Below the pieces are notes generated by a model. The model was not told where the DNA came from, made no database searches, and saw nothing but the letters and a program-made list of their open reading frames with translations. DNA of 64,000 nt, taken from assembly GCF_002159845.1 (NCBI RefSeq), contig NZ_NFJK01000005.1, positions 1 to 64,000 on the forward strand. Direction: 5' to 3'. A program made the position numbers and the translations under genes. Origin of the DNA: Anaeromassilibacillus sp. An250. GTDB taxonomy: Bacteria; Bacillota; Clostridia; Oscillospirales; Acutalibacteraceae. This document shows positions 49,272 through 57,562 of the stretch, one piece after another (position 1 is the stretch's first letter; the number at the start of each line of letters is the position of its first letter).

Positions 49272-49299
49272 CACACAGTGAAAAAATCCCCATACTATA
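49272..49299 (+). promoter_or_regulatory. candidate sigma-K promoter of the dpaAB operon
   Basis: CACA (49272-49275) as the -35 (mACm) and CATACTATA (49291-49299) as the -10 (CATAnnnTA), with 16 bases from AC to CATA, match the mother-cell sigma-K pattern. Dipicolinate synthase is sigma-K controlled in Bacillus. Confidence 0.5.
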
Positions 49300-49368
49300 G
49301 GTTACAGCCATATTTCCCTGGAAAGGGCAACAGGAGGGCTGGTTTAGTTCATGCAGGAGGTTTGAAAT

Positions 49369-50229
49369 ATGATTGATTATAACAGTTTTGGCGTAGTCGG
49401 CGGCGACCGGCGGCAAATCGCTTTGGCTGAGTCCATCGCCTCGGATGGATATACCGTATATGCGTTCGGTTTTGACACCATAAATTTTCAGAAAGGCGTT
49501 ATCAAGGCTGAATTGGACGAGATCGCTGCCAAATGTGAAAACATTATCCTGCCTTTGCCTGTGACGGCGGATGGAAAATACTTAAACACCCACTACAGTG
49601 AAAAAAAGACCCCGCTGGACGATACCTTTGCAGAGTACATGCGAAACAAGACGGTCTTCGGCGGCATGATGGGAAAGCTGTTCCTCACCAGTGAATTGTG
49701 GGACGGCATCGATACCTACGATTATTACACCCGTGAGGACTTTGCGGTCAAAAATACGGTTCCTACCGCGGAAGGCGCGCTAGAAATCGCCATGCGGGAA
49801 TATGCGGGAACGATCAATGGAAGCAACTGCCTCGTGGCCGGGTATGGCCGCATCGGGAAGGTATTGGCCTGGATGCTGCGCGGCATTGGTGCAAAGGTCA
49901 CCGTGAGCGCCCGCAGAACGAGCGACCTCGCGTGGGTCGAGCTGTTCGGTTACCAGGCGGTCAAGACGGACGATATTTGCGACCGGGACCAATACGATTT
50001 GATCTTTAATACAATCCCTGCGCTTGTCTTTAATAGGCGGATGCTCTCCAAAGCGCGGGAAGGGACGATCTTGATTGATTTGGCCAGCGCGCCCGGCGGA
50101 GTCGATTACGAAGCGGCGGAAAAACTTGGCATCCGTGTTATCAAGGCGTTGTCCCTGCCCGGGCGGGTTGCACCAAAGGCGGCTGGGGAGATCATCAAAA
50201 ACACCATCTACAACATCATGGAGGAGTGA
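49369..50229 (+). CDS. dpaA: dipicolinate synthase subunit A
   Basis: 286 residues (SpoVFA), oxidising dihydrodipicolinate to dipicolinic acid in the mother cell for storage in the spore core. N-terminal GVVGGDRRQIALAESIASDG, NAD(P)-binding CLVAGYGRIGKVLAWMLRGI in the middle, IDLASAPGGVDYEAAEKLG and LPGRVAPKAAGEI at the end. AGGAGG precedes the ATG. dpaB follows at once. Species of Clostridium sensu stricto mostly lack this pair. Confidence 0.96.
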   Translation: MIDYNSFGVVGGDRRQIALAESIASDGYTVYAFGFDTINFQKGVIKAELDEIAAKCENIILPLPVTADGKYLNTHYSEKKTPLDDTFAEYMRNKTVFGGMMGKLFLTSELWDGIDTYDYYTREDFAVKNTVPTAEGALEIAMREYAGTINGSNCLVAGYGRIGKVLAWMLRGIGAKVTVSARRTSDLAWVELFGYQAVKTDDICDRDQYDLIFNTIPALVFNRRMLSKAREGTILIDLASAPGGVDYEAAEKLGIRVIKALSLPGRVAPKAAGEIIKNTIYNIMEE

Positions 50230-50234
50230 GGACT

Positions 50235-50807
50235 TTGAACGATTTGACGTTTGGCTATGCACTGTGCGGCTCGTTCTGTACATTTTCCAAATCCCTAAAA
50301 CAAATGCGCGCTTTGGCAGAGCAGGGATACCAGCTGTTACCGGTCATGTCCTATAACGCGGCAAAGACGGACACACGATTCGGCAAAGCATCCGATTTTT
50401 TACAGGAGCTGCGGGAGATTTCCGGCCGGGACGTGATCCAGACCATCGTAGGGGCGGAACCGATCGGTCCCAAAAAAATGGTGGACCTGATGATTGTAGC
50501 CCCGTGTACAGGGAATACGCTGGCGAAGCTCGCAAACGGCATTACGGATACGCCGGTCACAATGGCGGTCAAATCGAATTTGCGCATTGGCCGTCCGGTG
50601 CTATTGGCGCTCGCTACAAACGACGCGTTGGCGGCTTCCGCACAGAACATCGGAAAGCTTCTCAACACGAAGAACGTCTATTTTGTTCCCTTTGCGCAGG
50701 ACGATCCGGAGAAAAAACCGTACTCACTGGTGGCAGATTTTGAAAAGCTGCTTCCGGCGGCACTGGCGGCCTTAGAGGGGCGGCAGCTCCAACCAATTTT
50801 GGGTTAG
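50235..50807 (+). CDS. dpaB: dipicolinate synthase subunit B
   Basis: 190 residues (SpoVFB), flavoprotein of the Dfp/UbiX-like fold: FGYALCGSFCTFSKSLKQ, GAEPIGPKKMVDLMIVAPCT, GNTLAKLANGITDTPVTMAV in parts and PVLLALATNDALAASAQNI. The start is TTG 50235 with GGAGG ten bases upstream; GTG 50226 is too close to that site. It begins six bases after dpaA. Confidence 0.95.
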   Translation: MNDLTFGYALCGSFCTFSKSLKQMRALAEQGYQLLPVMSYNAAKTDTRFGKASDFLQELREISGRDVIQTIVGAEPIGPKKMVDLMIVAPCTGNTLAKLANGITDTPVTMAVKSNLRIGRPVLLALATNDALAASAQNIGKLLNTKNVYFVPFAQDDPEKKPYSLVADFEKLLPAALAALEGRQLQPILG

Positions 50808-50879
50808 AGCGGATAAAAAGATTGCCATAGCGCCCGTTCGTGTGCTATGATGGTACAGGAAAAGAGAGGAAGTGAAACG

Positions 50880-51356
50880 ATGCGGTATTGTCCCAGGTGT
50901 CAGGTGTTGATCAAAGAAGGATATCGCTGTCCCGCCTGTAATAGCAACAAGTTGCGGGAACCCCAGGAGGGCGATCCGGTGATGTTGTTGACCGCTACGG
51001 AGGAAAAGTGCCGTAGAATCGGCGCAGCATTGGATGACAGCAAGATTCCGCACGAAGAGCGTGTCTGTGGTACGGAGGGAGTTGCGTCTGCCTATGCGGG
51101 GGACGGGGGAAAGTGCAACAAAAATGTGTATGTCCCGTATAACCGTATACAGGAGGCTGTCGACCTCATGCATAGTATCGGCGTAACCGGCCGGGAAGAG
51201 ACAGACGGGGAATCGGATGAAGCTGCTGAAATGAGCCCGCGCAAACGGTTTATTGTGCGCGCGATTTCAGTGGTGCTTTTTATTTTGTTGATCTGGGCCG
51301 TAGTCACCGTGACGGATATAGCCGCGGGATGGGTGAAATCCCTGCTGTATCCCTGA
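50880..51356 (+). CDS. zinc-ribbon membrane protein (158 residues)
   Basis: N-terminal zinc ribbon CPRCQVLIKEGYRCPACNS (two CxxC pairs), a central domain of about 60 residues (GDPVMLLTATEEKCRRIGAA, KNVYVPYNRIQEAVDLMHSI) that resembles the small signal-transducing DUF2007 type, then a polar linker and one C-terminal membrane helix (AISVVLFILLIWAVVTVT). AGGAAGTGA precedes the ATG. It lies 72 bp after dpaB in the same direction, so co-expression is possible. Function unknown. Confidence 0.75.
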   Translation: MRYCPRCQVLIKEGYRCPACNSNKLREPQEGDPVMLLTATEEKCRRIGAALDDSKIPHEERVCGTEGVASAYAGDGGKCNKNVYVPYNRIQEAVDLMHSIGVTGREETDGESDEAAEMSPRKRFIVRAISVVLFILLIWAVVTVTDIAAGWVKSLLYP

Positions 51357-51384
51357 TAAACTGTGTTTGAAACCATGTTTTTGA

Positions 51385-51427
51385 AACCGGCGCCGGTAAA
51401 GTTTCTACGGCTGGCCGGCGCCTGGTT
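51385..51427. repeat. inverted repeat with GGCGCC arms before the metY-type gene
   Basis: AACCGGCGCCGG (51385-51396) pairs with CCGGCGCCTGGTT (51415-51427) over 12 bp with one bulged T; 18-base loop. No T-run follows, so it does not look like a terminator of the zinc-ribbon gene, whose stop is at 51356. Confidence 0.7.
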
Positions 51428-51478
51428 CCAAAGACGGCGGTCTGTATAAATTTTAGATGTGAAAAGAGGAATGGTGAA

Positions 51479-52753
51479 ATGAGTCAGTATCATATCGATA
51501 CCAATTGCATCCATGCGGGTTATACGCCCGGGGATGGGGAGCCGCGCGTGGTGCCAATTGTACAAAGCACAACGTATAAATATGACCATGCGGAGACGCT
51601 TGGCAAGCTGTTCGACTTGGAGCAGGATGGGTTCTTTTATACCCGCCTTGCAAATCCGACGCTCGATGCAGTGGAAAAGAAGATTGCGGCGCTCGAGGGC
51701 GGCGTTGGCGCGCTGCTGACTTCCTCCGGACAGGCGGCGTCTCTGATTTCTGTTTTGAATATCTGCCGCGCAGGTGGGCATGTCGTCTGCTCCAGCGCCA
51801 TCTATGGCGGTACCTTCAACCTGTTCTATAAGACCATGCATGAGATGGGGATCGATTTTACCTTTGTTTCCCCGGAAAGCACCGAAGAAGAGCTGAATGC
51901 AGCCTTCCAGCCGAATACGCGCTGTGTCTTTGCAGAGACGCTCTCCAATCCGGCCTTGATTGTGACCGATCTGGAGCTGTTCGCAAAAGTGGCGCATGCC
52001 CATGGCGTGCCGCTGATTGTGGACAACACCTTTGCCACCCCGATCAATTGCCGCCCGTTTGAATTCGGCGCGGACATCGTCATCCATTCCACGACCAAAT
52101 ACATGGACGGCCATGCGGTCCAGGTCGGCGGCGCGATTGTGGACAGCGGAAAATTTGACTGGAACAATGGCAAATTCCCGGAGTTCACGGAGCCGGACGA
52201 GTCCTATCACGGCGTTGTCTATTGCAAGCAGTTCGGCAATGCGGCTTATATTGCGAAGGCGCGCGCACACCTGATGCGCGACTTGGGCGCGCAGGCCAGC
52301 CCGCAGAACGCATTCCTGCTGAACCTTGGCCTTGAAACCCTCGCCCTGCGCATGGAGCGCCATTGCTCCAATGCGCTGAAGGTCGCTTCGTTCCTTGAGC
52401 AGGACGACCGCATCGCTTGGGTCAATTATCCGGGCCTCAAGAGCAGCAAATACTATGATCTGGCGCAGAAGTACATGCCGAACGGCACCTGCGGCGTCAT
52501 TTCCTTTGGCATCAAGGGCGGCAGAGAAGCAGCCGCCAAGTTCATGGAGAGCTTGAAGCTCGCCTCCATTGTGGTCCATGTGGCCGATCTGCGCACCTGC
52601 GTGCTCCATCCGGCCAGCACCACCCACCGCCAGTTGACCGATGAGCAGCTGGTGGAAGGCGGCATCAGTGCGGATATGATCCGTATGTCCGTGGGCATTG
52701 AAAATCCAGAGGATATTCTCGACGACATCAAGCAGGCACTGGCACAGGTATAA
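51479..52753 (+). CDS. metY: O-acetylhomoserine sulfhydrylase-type PLP enzyme (MetY / Cys-Met metabolism family)
   Basis: 424 residues. The PLP lysine is in VIHSTTKYMDGHAV; other blocks are STTYKYDHAETLGKLF, EGGVGALLTSSGQAA, YGGTFNLFYKT, DNTFATPINCRPFEFGADI in parts and SIGIENPEDI-like VGIENPEDILDDI. Size and the Tyr-x-Arg motif (FFYTRLANPT) favour O-acetylhomoserine aminocarboxypropyltransferase, which makes homocysteine from sulfide; methionine gamma-lyase is a less likely reading. AGAGGAATGGTGA precedes the ATG. Confidence 0.92.
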   Translation: MSQYHIDTNCIHAGYTPGDGEPRVVPIVQSTTYKYDHAETLGKLFDLEQDGFFYTRLANPTLDAVEKKIAALEGGVGALLTSSGQAASLISVLNICRAGGHVVCSSAIYGGTFNLFYKTMHEMGIDFTFVSPESTEEELNAAFQPNTRCVFAETLSNPALIVTDLELFAKVAHAHGVPLIVDNTFATPINCRPFEFGADIVIHSTTKYMDGHAVQVGGAIVDSGKFDWNNGKFPEFTEPDESYHGVVYCKQFGNAAYIAKARAHLMRDLGAQASPQNAFLLNLGLETLALRMERHCSNALKVASFLEQDDRIAWVNYPGLKSSKYYDLAQKYMPNGTCGVISFGIKGGREAAAKFMESLKLASIVVHVADLRTCVLHPASTTHRQLTDEQLVEGGISADMIRMSVGIENPEDILDDIKQALAQV

Positions 52754-52766
52754 ATTTGGAATAAGC

Positions 52767-52805
52767 AAAGCCCCCGGATAAAATTCCGGGGGCTTTAATC
52801 GTTTT
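52767..52805. terminator. terminator between metY and the minus-strand esterase
   Basis: AAAGCCCCCGG (52767-52777) pairs with CCGGGGGCTTT (52786-52796), then AATCGTTTTAT; AAAG/CTTT ends allow some use on both strands. Confidence 0.88.
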
Positions 52806-52815
52806 ATAACGGCTT

Positions 52816-53568
52816 TTACCGTGCGTCCAAAAAGCGGGCAATTTCCCGAAACAGCCGTTCACGTTCCGGCCCGAGCGTACACACATGGGGGCTGTCCGGC
52901 AGCGTCAGCAGCCACTTCTTGGAAGAGGCTGCACGGTTCATGATGATTTCAGCGCTTTCCGGGGCCACCGTCTCGTCCTTCCCTGCGCGGATCACCAGAA
53001 GCGGGCACCGGACGGTTTTTAATCCGTGAAGGGTGTGTGCGATCAATGCGTTGAGCTCCGCAACGCTTCGAACAGGGGTACGATCATAGCAAGCGTTGTA
53101 TTCCGCCAGGAATTCCCCACAGGAGGGATGGTGGGAGTCCGTGTGATACCGCATCACCGGCCAGATCAGCCTCGCAAAACGGCTGGCGCGGTTGCGCACG
53201 CGCAACGCAGCGCAAATTGGCACTGCACGATAGACGGGGCGCGTCTGTGCAAGCAGAAGCGCAAGCGTTCCTCCCATCGAAAGGCCAACCACACTGACGC
53301 GCTCGCATTCCTGCGACAGCTGGTCGAATCCCTCCTGGACGGCGCCAATCCATTCAGGCCACCGGCGGTGTTCCATGTCGTCCACCGTTGTCCCGTGGCC
53401 GGGCAATAAGATCCCCTTGACCCGGTAGCCACGCCGGGCCAAAGCCTCCCCCAACGGCAGCATGGTGCCTGGGGTGGCGGTAAAGCCGTGGACCAACAGG
53501 ATGCCGTGGCGGGGATTCCCCGCGAAGTCAAACGGACGGCAGAGCGGATTTTGCGAGAGATCCATCAT
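52816..53568 (-). CDS. alpha/beta hydrolase, carboxylesterase / monoglyceride-lipase-like
   Basis: 250 residues. Oxyanion-hole motif LLVHGFTATPG, nucleophile elbow VVGLSMGGTLAL, catalytic Asp in RAGKDETVAP and His in LPDSPHVCTLGPER. This matches the Est30/thermostable carboxylesterase group. Substrate unknown. The start (53568) overlaps the stop of the transporter gene upstream (ATGA), so both are translationally coupled on the minus strand. Confidence 0.9.
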   Translation of the reverse strand: MMDLSQNPLCRPFDFAGNPRHGILLVHGFTATPGTMLPLGEALARRGYRVKGILLPGHGTTVDDMEHRRWPEWIGAVQEGFDQLSQECERVSVVGLSMGGTLALLLAQTRPVYRAVPICAALRVRNRASRFARLIWPVMRYHTDSHHPSCGEFLAEYNACYDRTPVRSVAELNALIAHTLHGLKTVRCPLLVIRAGKDETVAPESAEIIMNRAASSKKWLLTLPDSPHVCTLGPERERLFREIARFLDAR

Positions 53569-54512
53569 GGTTCCGAGCCTTCTTTCTTTTTGCTATGGAT
53601 TGGAGGGGCGGACAGCCGCCGGAAACCGGAGCGCAGAAATGCGGGCTTGACCTCCGAAAGCAGGATCGCCCCAAAAATCAAGGCAAAGCCCGCGAGAATA
53701 CGCCCGGAGAGCTCTTCGTGCAGAAAGAGGATTCCGCAGATGCAGCCGAATACGGACTCCAGCGACATAATCAGCGACGCTTTTGAAGCGGGGACGTATT
53801 TTTGACAAACCGTCTGCAAGAGCAGGGCGATCATGGTGCTAAATACGCCGAGATAGAGAATATAGGTAAGTGTATCGGGTGCAAGATGCGTCGGTATAGG
53901 TTCGGTCAGCAGCGAGGTGACCGCCGCAAAGACGGTGGCGAAGCCAAACTGCGTGACAGAAAGCAGAATAGGGTCCTGCTTTTGGGTTAAAATAGCGGTG
54001 GCGACGATCTGTGCCGTAAATCCTACCCCGCCCAAAAGGGAAAAGGCGTCCCCTTGATTGATGGAAAAATCCGCATTCAGGGAGAGAAGCCCAATGCCGA
54101 TGATGCAAAGAAAGGCTGCCGAGACATTGTAGAGATCCGGGCGCTGTTTTTGGATGATCCAATATAGAAACGGGACTAAAACGACATAGATTGCCGTCAA
54201 AAAGGCATTTTTCCCCGCTGTAGTGTATTTTGCTCCCAGTGTTTGTAGATAAAAGGCGAGAAAATACAAAAATCCGGCGAGCGCCCCTGCTTTGATACAG
54301 CTCTTATCAATCCGCTTGAGCCGGGGGAAAAAGACAATGCACATCAGAATCGTTGCGATTGCGAAGCGAAGCGCGACAATAGCGGCAGGTTCCAGGCTGC
54401 CAGTCGCGCTTTTGACAACGACAAAGCCGCTCCCCCAAATGATCGTGACAATCAGAAGGCCCAATTCCGCCAGCCGCAGTTGTTTTTTCGTATACAAATA
54501 GATCCCTTCCAT
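53565..54512 (-). CDS. EamA-family (DMT) transporter
   Basis: 315 residues with ten membrane helices in two EamA repeats: LGLLIVTIIWGSGFVVVKS and LGGVGFTAQIVATAIL start the halves; ESVFGCICGILFLHEELSG is the conserved end of the second. Such carriers move amino acids or other metabolites, usually outward; nothing in the sequence defines the substrate. It is preceded on the minus strand by a good promoter and a palindrome. Confidence 0.92.
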   Translation of the reverse strand: MEGIYLYTKKQLRLAELGLLIVTIIWGSGFVVVKSATGSLEPAAIVALRFAIATILMCIVFFPRLKRIDKSCIKAGALAGFLYFLAFYLQTLGAKYTTAGKNAFLTAIYVVLVPFLYWIIQKQRPDLYNVSAAFLCIIGIGLLSLNADFSINQGDAFSLLGGVGFTAQIVATAILTQKQDPILLSVTQFGFATVFAAVTSLLTEPIPTHLAPDTLTYILYLGVFSTMIALLLQTVCQKYVPASKASLIMSLESVFGCICGILFLHEELSGRILAGFALIFGAILLSEVKPAFLRSGFRRLSAPPIHSKKKEGSEP

Positions 54513-54527
54513 TTCCCTCGTTCTTCA

Positions 54528-54546
54528 TTCGGGCAAATTGCCCGAA
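54528..54546. promoter_or_regulatory. 19-bp palindrome in the leader of the EamA gene
   Basis: TTCGGGCAA and TTGCCCGAA separated by one base, 15 bases before the EamA start codon. A second segment CCCGTA...TACGGG-like (54551-54556) can compete for the same arm in RNA. Operator or translational switch. Confidence 0.65.
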
Positions 54547-54601
54547 AAAATACGGGATGCTGCTTTTTCCGCTTCACAACACCCCGCAGTTCTTTGCGTA
54601 G

Positions 54602-54630
54602 ATTATACCATCCCGTCCAAGGAATGGCAA
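54602..54630 (-). promoter_or_regulatory. sigma-A promoter of the EamA-esterase operon
   Basis: On the minus strand TTGCCA (54630-54625), 17-base spacer, TATAAT (54607-54602). Confidence 0.72.
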
Positions 54631-54902
54631 GGAGGGGGCAGACGCGCGGACGGTGTATAAATAGCCGCGTTTTTTGCATGTTCATAGATTTTTCCTTTTC
54701 TTAGCAGGCAGGGTGTGCTATAATAACTTCGCGCCCTAACGGAAGGCAGGCGTTTATTGGCCAGCCAGTCCCAAGTTTCCTGGGCGTTCGATATCGAAAC
54801 CATGCAGCAGCCGTTTCGCCGTGGGAATATTTGCGGCGCTTTGTCCCGCGATGCGGCTTCCGGTTTCTGTTTGCATACTGATTTTAATTTGGAGATGATG
54901 GA
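54631..54902 (+). promoter_or_regulatory. non-coding region before the M16 pair, with a possible promoter and 12-bp palindrome
   Basis: TATAAT at 54719-54724 is a good -10 for the M16 genes, without a clear -35 (TTTTCT at 54696-54701 is the best placed). The ~170-base leader holds TTCGATATCGAA (54787-54798), a perfect palindrome, and a small CCCA/TGGG hairpin just before it. No known riboswitch was recognised. Confidence 0.35.
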
Positions 54903-56186
54903 ATGATCGGAATTGAACAGCGTGCGATCTGTGACGGTGTCAATTTTAGAAGTATTCGCGATACGAAATTCAAAACGATGCGCATTTCAGCCCATCTGAT
55001 CGTGCCGATGAGCCGTCAGACCGCGGCAGAAAATGCGCTTTTGCCGTTTTTGCTCAGCCGGGCCAGCCGGGAATATCCCGACTTTACGAAGCTGGGACAA
55101 CGGCTTGCCGAACTCTACGGCGCATCCCTCAATGCAGATGTCCAGAAGCTCGGCGATTTGCAGGTGCTTTCCCTCTCGGCTTCCGGCATCGCGGACCGCT
55201 ATGCGCTGGAGGGCGAGGCTATTTCCGGGGAACTGGCAAAGCTGCTGTGCAGCATTCTCTTTGACCCGCCCCTGGTGGACGGCCTTTTCCCGGAGGACGG
55301 CTTTGAGCAGGAAAAGCGCCAGACGATGGAACTGATCGATTCGGAATACAGCGATAAGCGCACCTATGCACGCCAGCGCTGTGAAGCGATCATGTGTGCG
55401 GATGAACCGTATGGCGTCAACCGCTACGGCGGCAAGGAGGACATCGCTCGGGTGGAGCGCCCCGCTCTGACCGCGGCGTGGAAGCGCCTTCTGGATACCG
55501 CAAAGATCGAATTGATGGTGCTGGGCGACTGCGACCCCGCGCCGGTTTACGAAGGGTTCCGCGCTGCGTTTGAGACGCTCGGCAGCCGTAAGACGGCCGA
55601 CTGCACGACAAAGGTGGTGCGCTCGGCAGAAAAGATCAACACGGTGACCGAAAAAATGGATGTGGCGCAGGGCAAGCTGGTGATGGGCTTCCGGACCGGC
55701 ACCGCAACCCCCGACGAAGAGGTCCCGGCCACGCGCCTGATGGCGGCCCTGTTTGGCGGTACGCCGAATTCGAAGCTGTTCCTAAATGTGCGTGAAAAAC
55801 TGAGCCTGTGCTATTATTGCAGCGCGTCCTACAACAGCATGAAGGGGATTATGCTGGTGCAAAGCGGCGTGGAAGTAAAGAATATGGAGCGCGCGAAGGA
55901 AGAGATCCTGCGCCAGCTCGATGAGGTAAAGCAGGGGAATTTTGACGAGAGCGAAGTGGAAGCGGCAAAGATGAGCCTTTGCAACAGCTACCGGACGCTT
56001 TCGGACTCCTTGGGCGGACTGGAAAACTGGTATCTTTCCCAGACCTTTGCCAGCCATTCGCAGCAGCCGGAGGAAGCTGCCGCACAGATCAACGCCGTTA
56101 CGCGGCAGGAAATCATCGACGCGGCCAACCGGGTGACTTTGGACACCGTATACTGCTTGGTGGGAAATGGGGAGGATGCGCAATGA
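54903..56186 (+). CDS. ymfF-like: M16-family peptidase homologue lacking the zinc motif (YmfF-like)
   Basis: 427 residues with the two-lobe M16 (pitrilysin) fold but no HxxEH; the corresponding region (PFLLSRASREYPDFTKLGQR) lacks both histidines. C-terminal GGTPNSKLFLNVREKLSLCY and YNSMKGIMLVQSGVE are the conserved M16 C-domain. In Bacillus YmfF/YmfH and similar pairs, one partner is inactive and helps form the chamber. GGAGATGATGGA precedes the ATG. Its stop overlaps the next start (ATGA). Confidence 0.9.
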   Translation: MIGIEQRAICDGVNFRSIRDTKFKTMRISAHLIVPMSRQTAAENALLPFLLSRASREYPDFTKLGQRLAELYGASLNADVQKLGDLQVLSLSASGIADRYALEGEAISGELAKLLCSILFDPPLVDGLFPEDGFEQEKRQTMELIDSEYSDKRTYARQRCEAIMCADEPYGVNRYGGKEDIARVERPALTAAWKRLLDTAKIELMVLGDCDPAPVYEGFRAAFETLGSRKTADCTTKVVRSAEKINTVTEKMDVAQGKLVMGFRTGTATPDEEVPATRLMAALFGGTPNSKLFLNVREKLSLCYYCSASYNSMKGIMLVQSGVEVKNMERAKEEILRQLDEVKQGNFDESEVEAAKMSLCNSYRTLSDSLGGLENWYLSQTFASHSQQPEEAAAQINAVTRQEIIDAANRVTLDTVYCLVGNGEDAQ

Positions 56187-57463
56187 ATGTGATTCGAGAA
56201 GTAAAGAGCGACCGTGTGGGGGACCGGTACTATGAGGTAAAGCACCCCTCCGGCCTTCGTATTTTTGTCTATCCAAAGGAGCAGAACAATTCCACCTATG
56301 CGGTTTTTGGAACCCGCTACGGCTCGGTGGACACCACCTTCAAGCGCTCCGACGAGGCGGAAGCCTGCACGGTACCGGCGGGCATCGCCCACTATTTGGA
56401 GCACAAGCTCTTTGAGAGCGAGGATGGAGATGCATTTGCACGGTACGCCAAGACCGGTGCGAACGCCAATGCATATACCTCGTTTGATGTGACCTGCTAT
56501 CTCTTCTCCTGCACGGAGAACGTTTACGAGTCGCTGGAGATTCTGCTGGACTTTGTGCAGTCCCCCTATTTCACCGAGCAGACGGTGCAAAAGGAACAAG
56601 GCATCATCGGCCAGGAGATCCGCATGTACGACGACGACCCACAGTGGCGTGTGATGTTCAACCTGTTGGAGGCGCTGTATCACAAGCACCCGGTCAAGGT
56701 GGATATCGCGGGTACGGTGGAGAGCATTGCCCAGATCACGCCGGAGCTGCTCTACCGCTGCTATCATACCTTCTACAATTTGAATAATATGGTGCTCTGC
56801 GTTGCCGGCAACGTGGAGTTGAACAAAGTGCTGGATCTCTGCGACCGGATGCTCAAGCCCTCTGCGCCGGTGGAGATCGAGCGCATCTTTGAGGAGGAGC
56901 CGCGCGAGGTTGTCAAGCCGCGTGTGGAACAGAAGCTGTCGGTTGTGACGCCGCTGTTTGAGCTCGGCTTCAAGGAGAATGCCGTGAGCCGGCGCACGAC
57001 CAAGGAACTCGCGGAGACCGAAATTTTGTTGGAGCTGATGGCCTCTGACGCCTCACCGCTGTTCCGCCGCCTGTTGGATGCGGGATTGGTCAACGAATCC
57101 TCGTTTGGATACGAGTATTTTGAAGGGCCGGGCTACGCCTCGATCATCTTCTCCGGGGAGTCCAAGGACCCGGACCGCGTTGCGGAGGAGATCCGCGCAG
57201 AGGCAGACCGCCTGCGCCGGGAAGGGATCGATCAGGAAGCGTTCCAGCGCGCGAAGAAAGCGCTCTATGGCCGGAACATCGCCGCGCTGAACAGTGTGGA
57301 CAATATCGCCAATTCAATGGCGTCCTTTGCCTTTGCCGGCCGGGAGCTTTATACCTATATCGACGACCTAGCGAATGCAACACTGGAATCTGTTCAGAAA
57401 CGTTTGGAAGAGCAGCTTGACCCGGCTTACTCGGCCTTGTCGGTTGTGTATCCGGTCGAGTAA
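56183..57463 (+). CDS. ymfH-like: M16-family zinc peptidase (YmfH-like)
   Basis: 426 residues. Active-site motif AHYLEHKLFES (HxxEH), then the distal Glu region (EQGIIGQEIRMYDDDPQWR, in parts). C-terminal domain with ASPLFRRLLDAGLVNESSFG. Cytosolic by lack of a signal peptide. The ATG at 56183 overlaps the stop of the inactive partner, so a 1:1 complex is expected. A longer frame upstream is the shadow of the partner gene. Confidence 0.94.
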   Translation: MNVIREVKSDRVGDRYYEVKHPSGLRIFVYPKEQNNSTYAVFGTRYGSVDTTFKRSDEAEACTVPAGIAHYLEHKLFESEDGDAFARYAKTGANANAYTSFDVTCYLFSCTENVYESLEILLDFVQSPYFTEQTVQKEQGIIGQEIRMYDDDPQWRVMFNLLEALYHKHPVKVDIAGTVESIAQITPELLYRCYHTFYNLNNMVLCVAGNVELNKVLDLCDRMLKPSAPVEIERIFEEEPREVVKPRVEQKLSVVTPLFELGFKENAVSRRTTKELAETEILLELMASDASPLFRRLLDAGLVNESSFGYEYFEGPGYASIIFSGESKDPDRVAEEIRAEADRLRREGIDQEAFQRAKKALYGRNIAALNSVDNIANSMASFAFAGRELYTYIDDLANATLESVQKRLEEQLDPAYSALSVVYPVE

Positions 57464-57491
57464 CCCGTTTATCAAGGCAGAATAAAATAAA

Positions 57492-57535
57492 CCGCCAGGC
57501 TTCCCGCGCGGAGCTTGGCGGCTTTCCTGATTTTT
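57492..57535 (+). terminator. probable terminator after the M16 pair
   Basis: CCGCCAGGCT (57492-57501) pairs with AGCTTGGCGG (57512-57521) with one G-U pair, then CTTTCCTGATTTTT. Confidence 0.75.
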
Positions 57536-57562
57536 ACCACGCGCGGGGAAGGTGGGCTTGAA

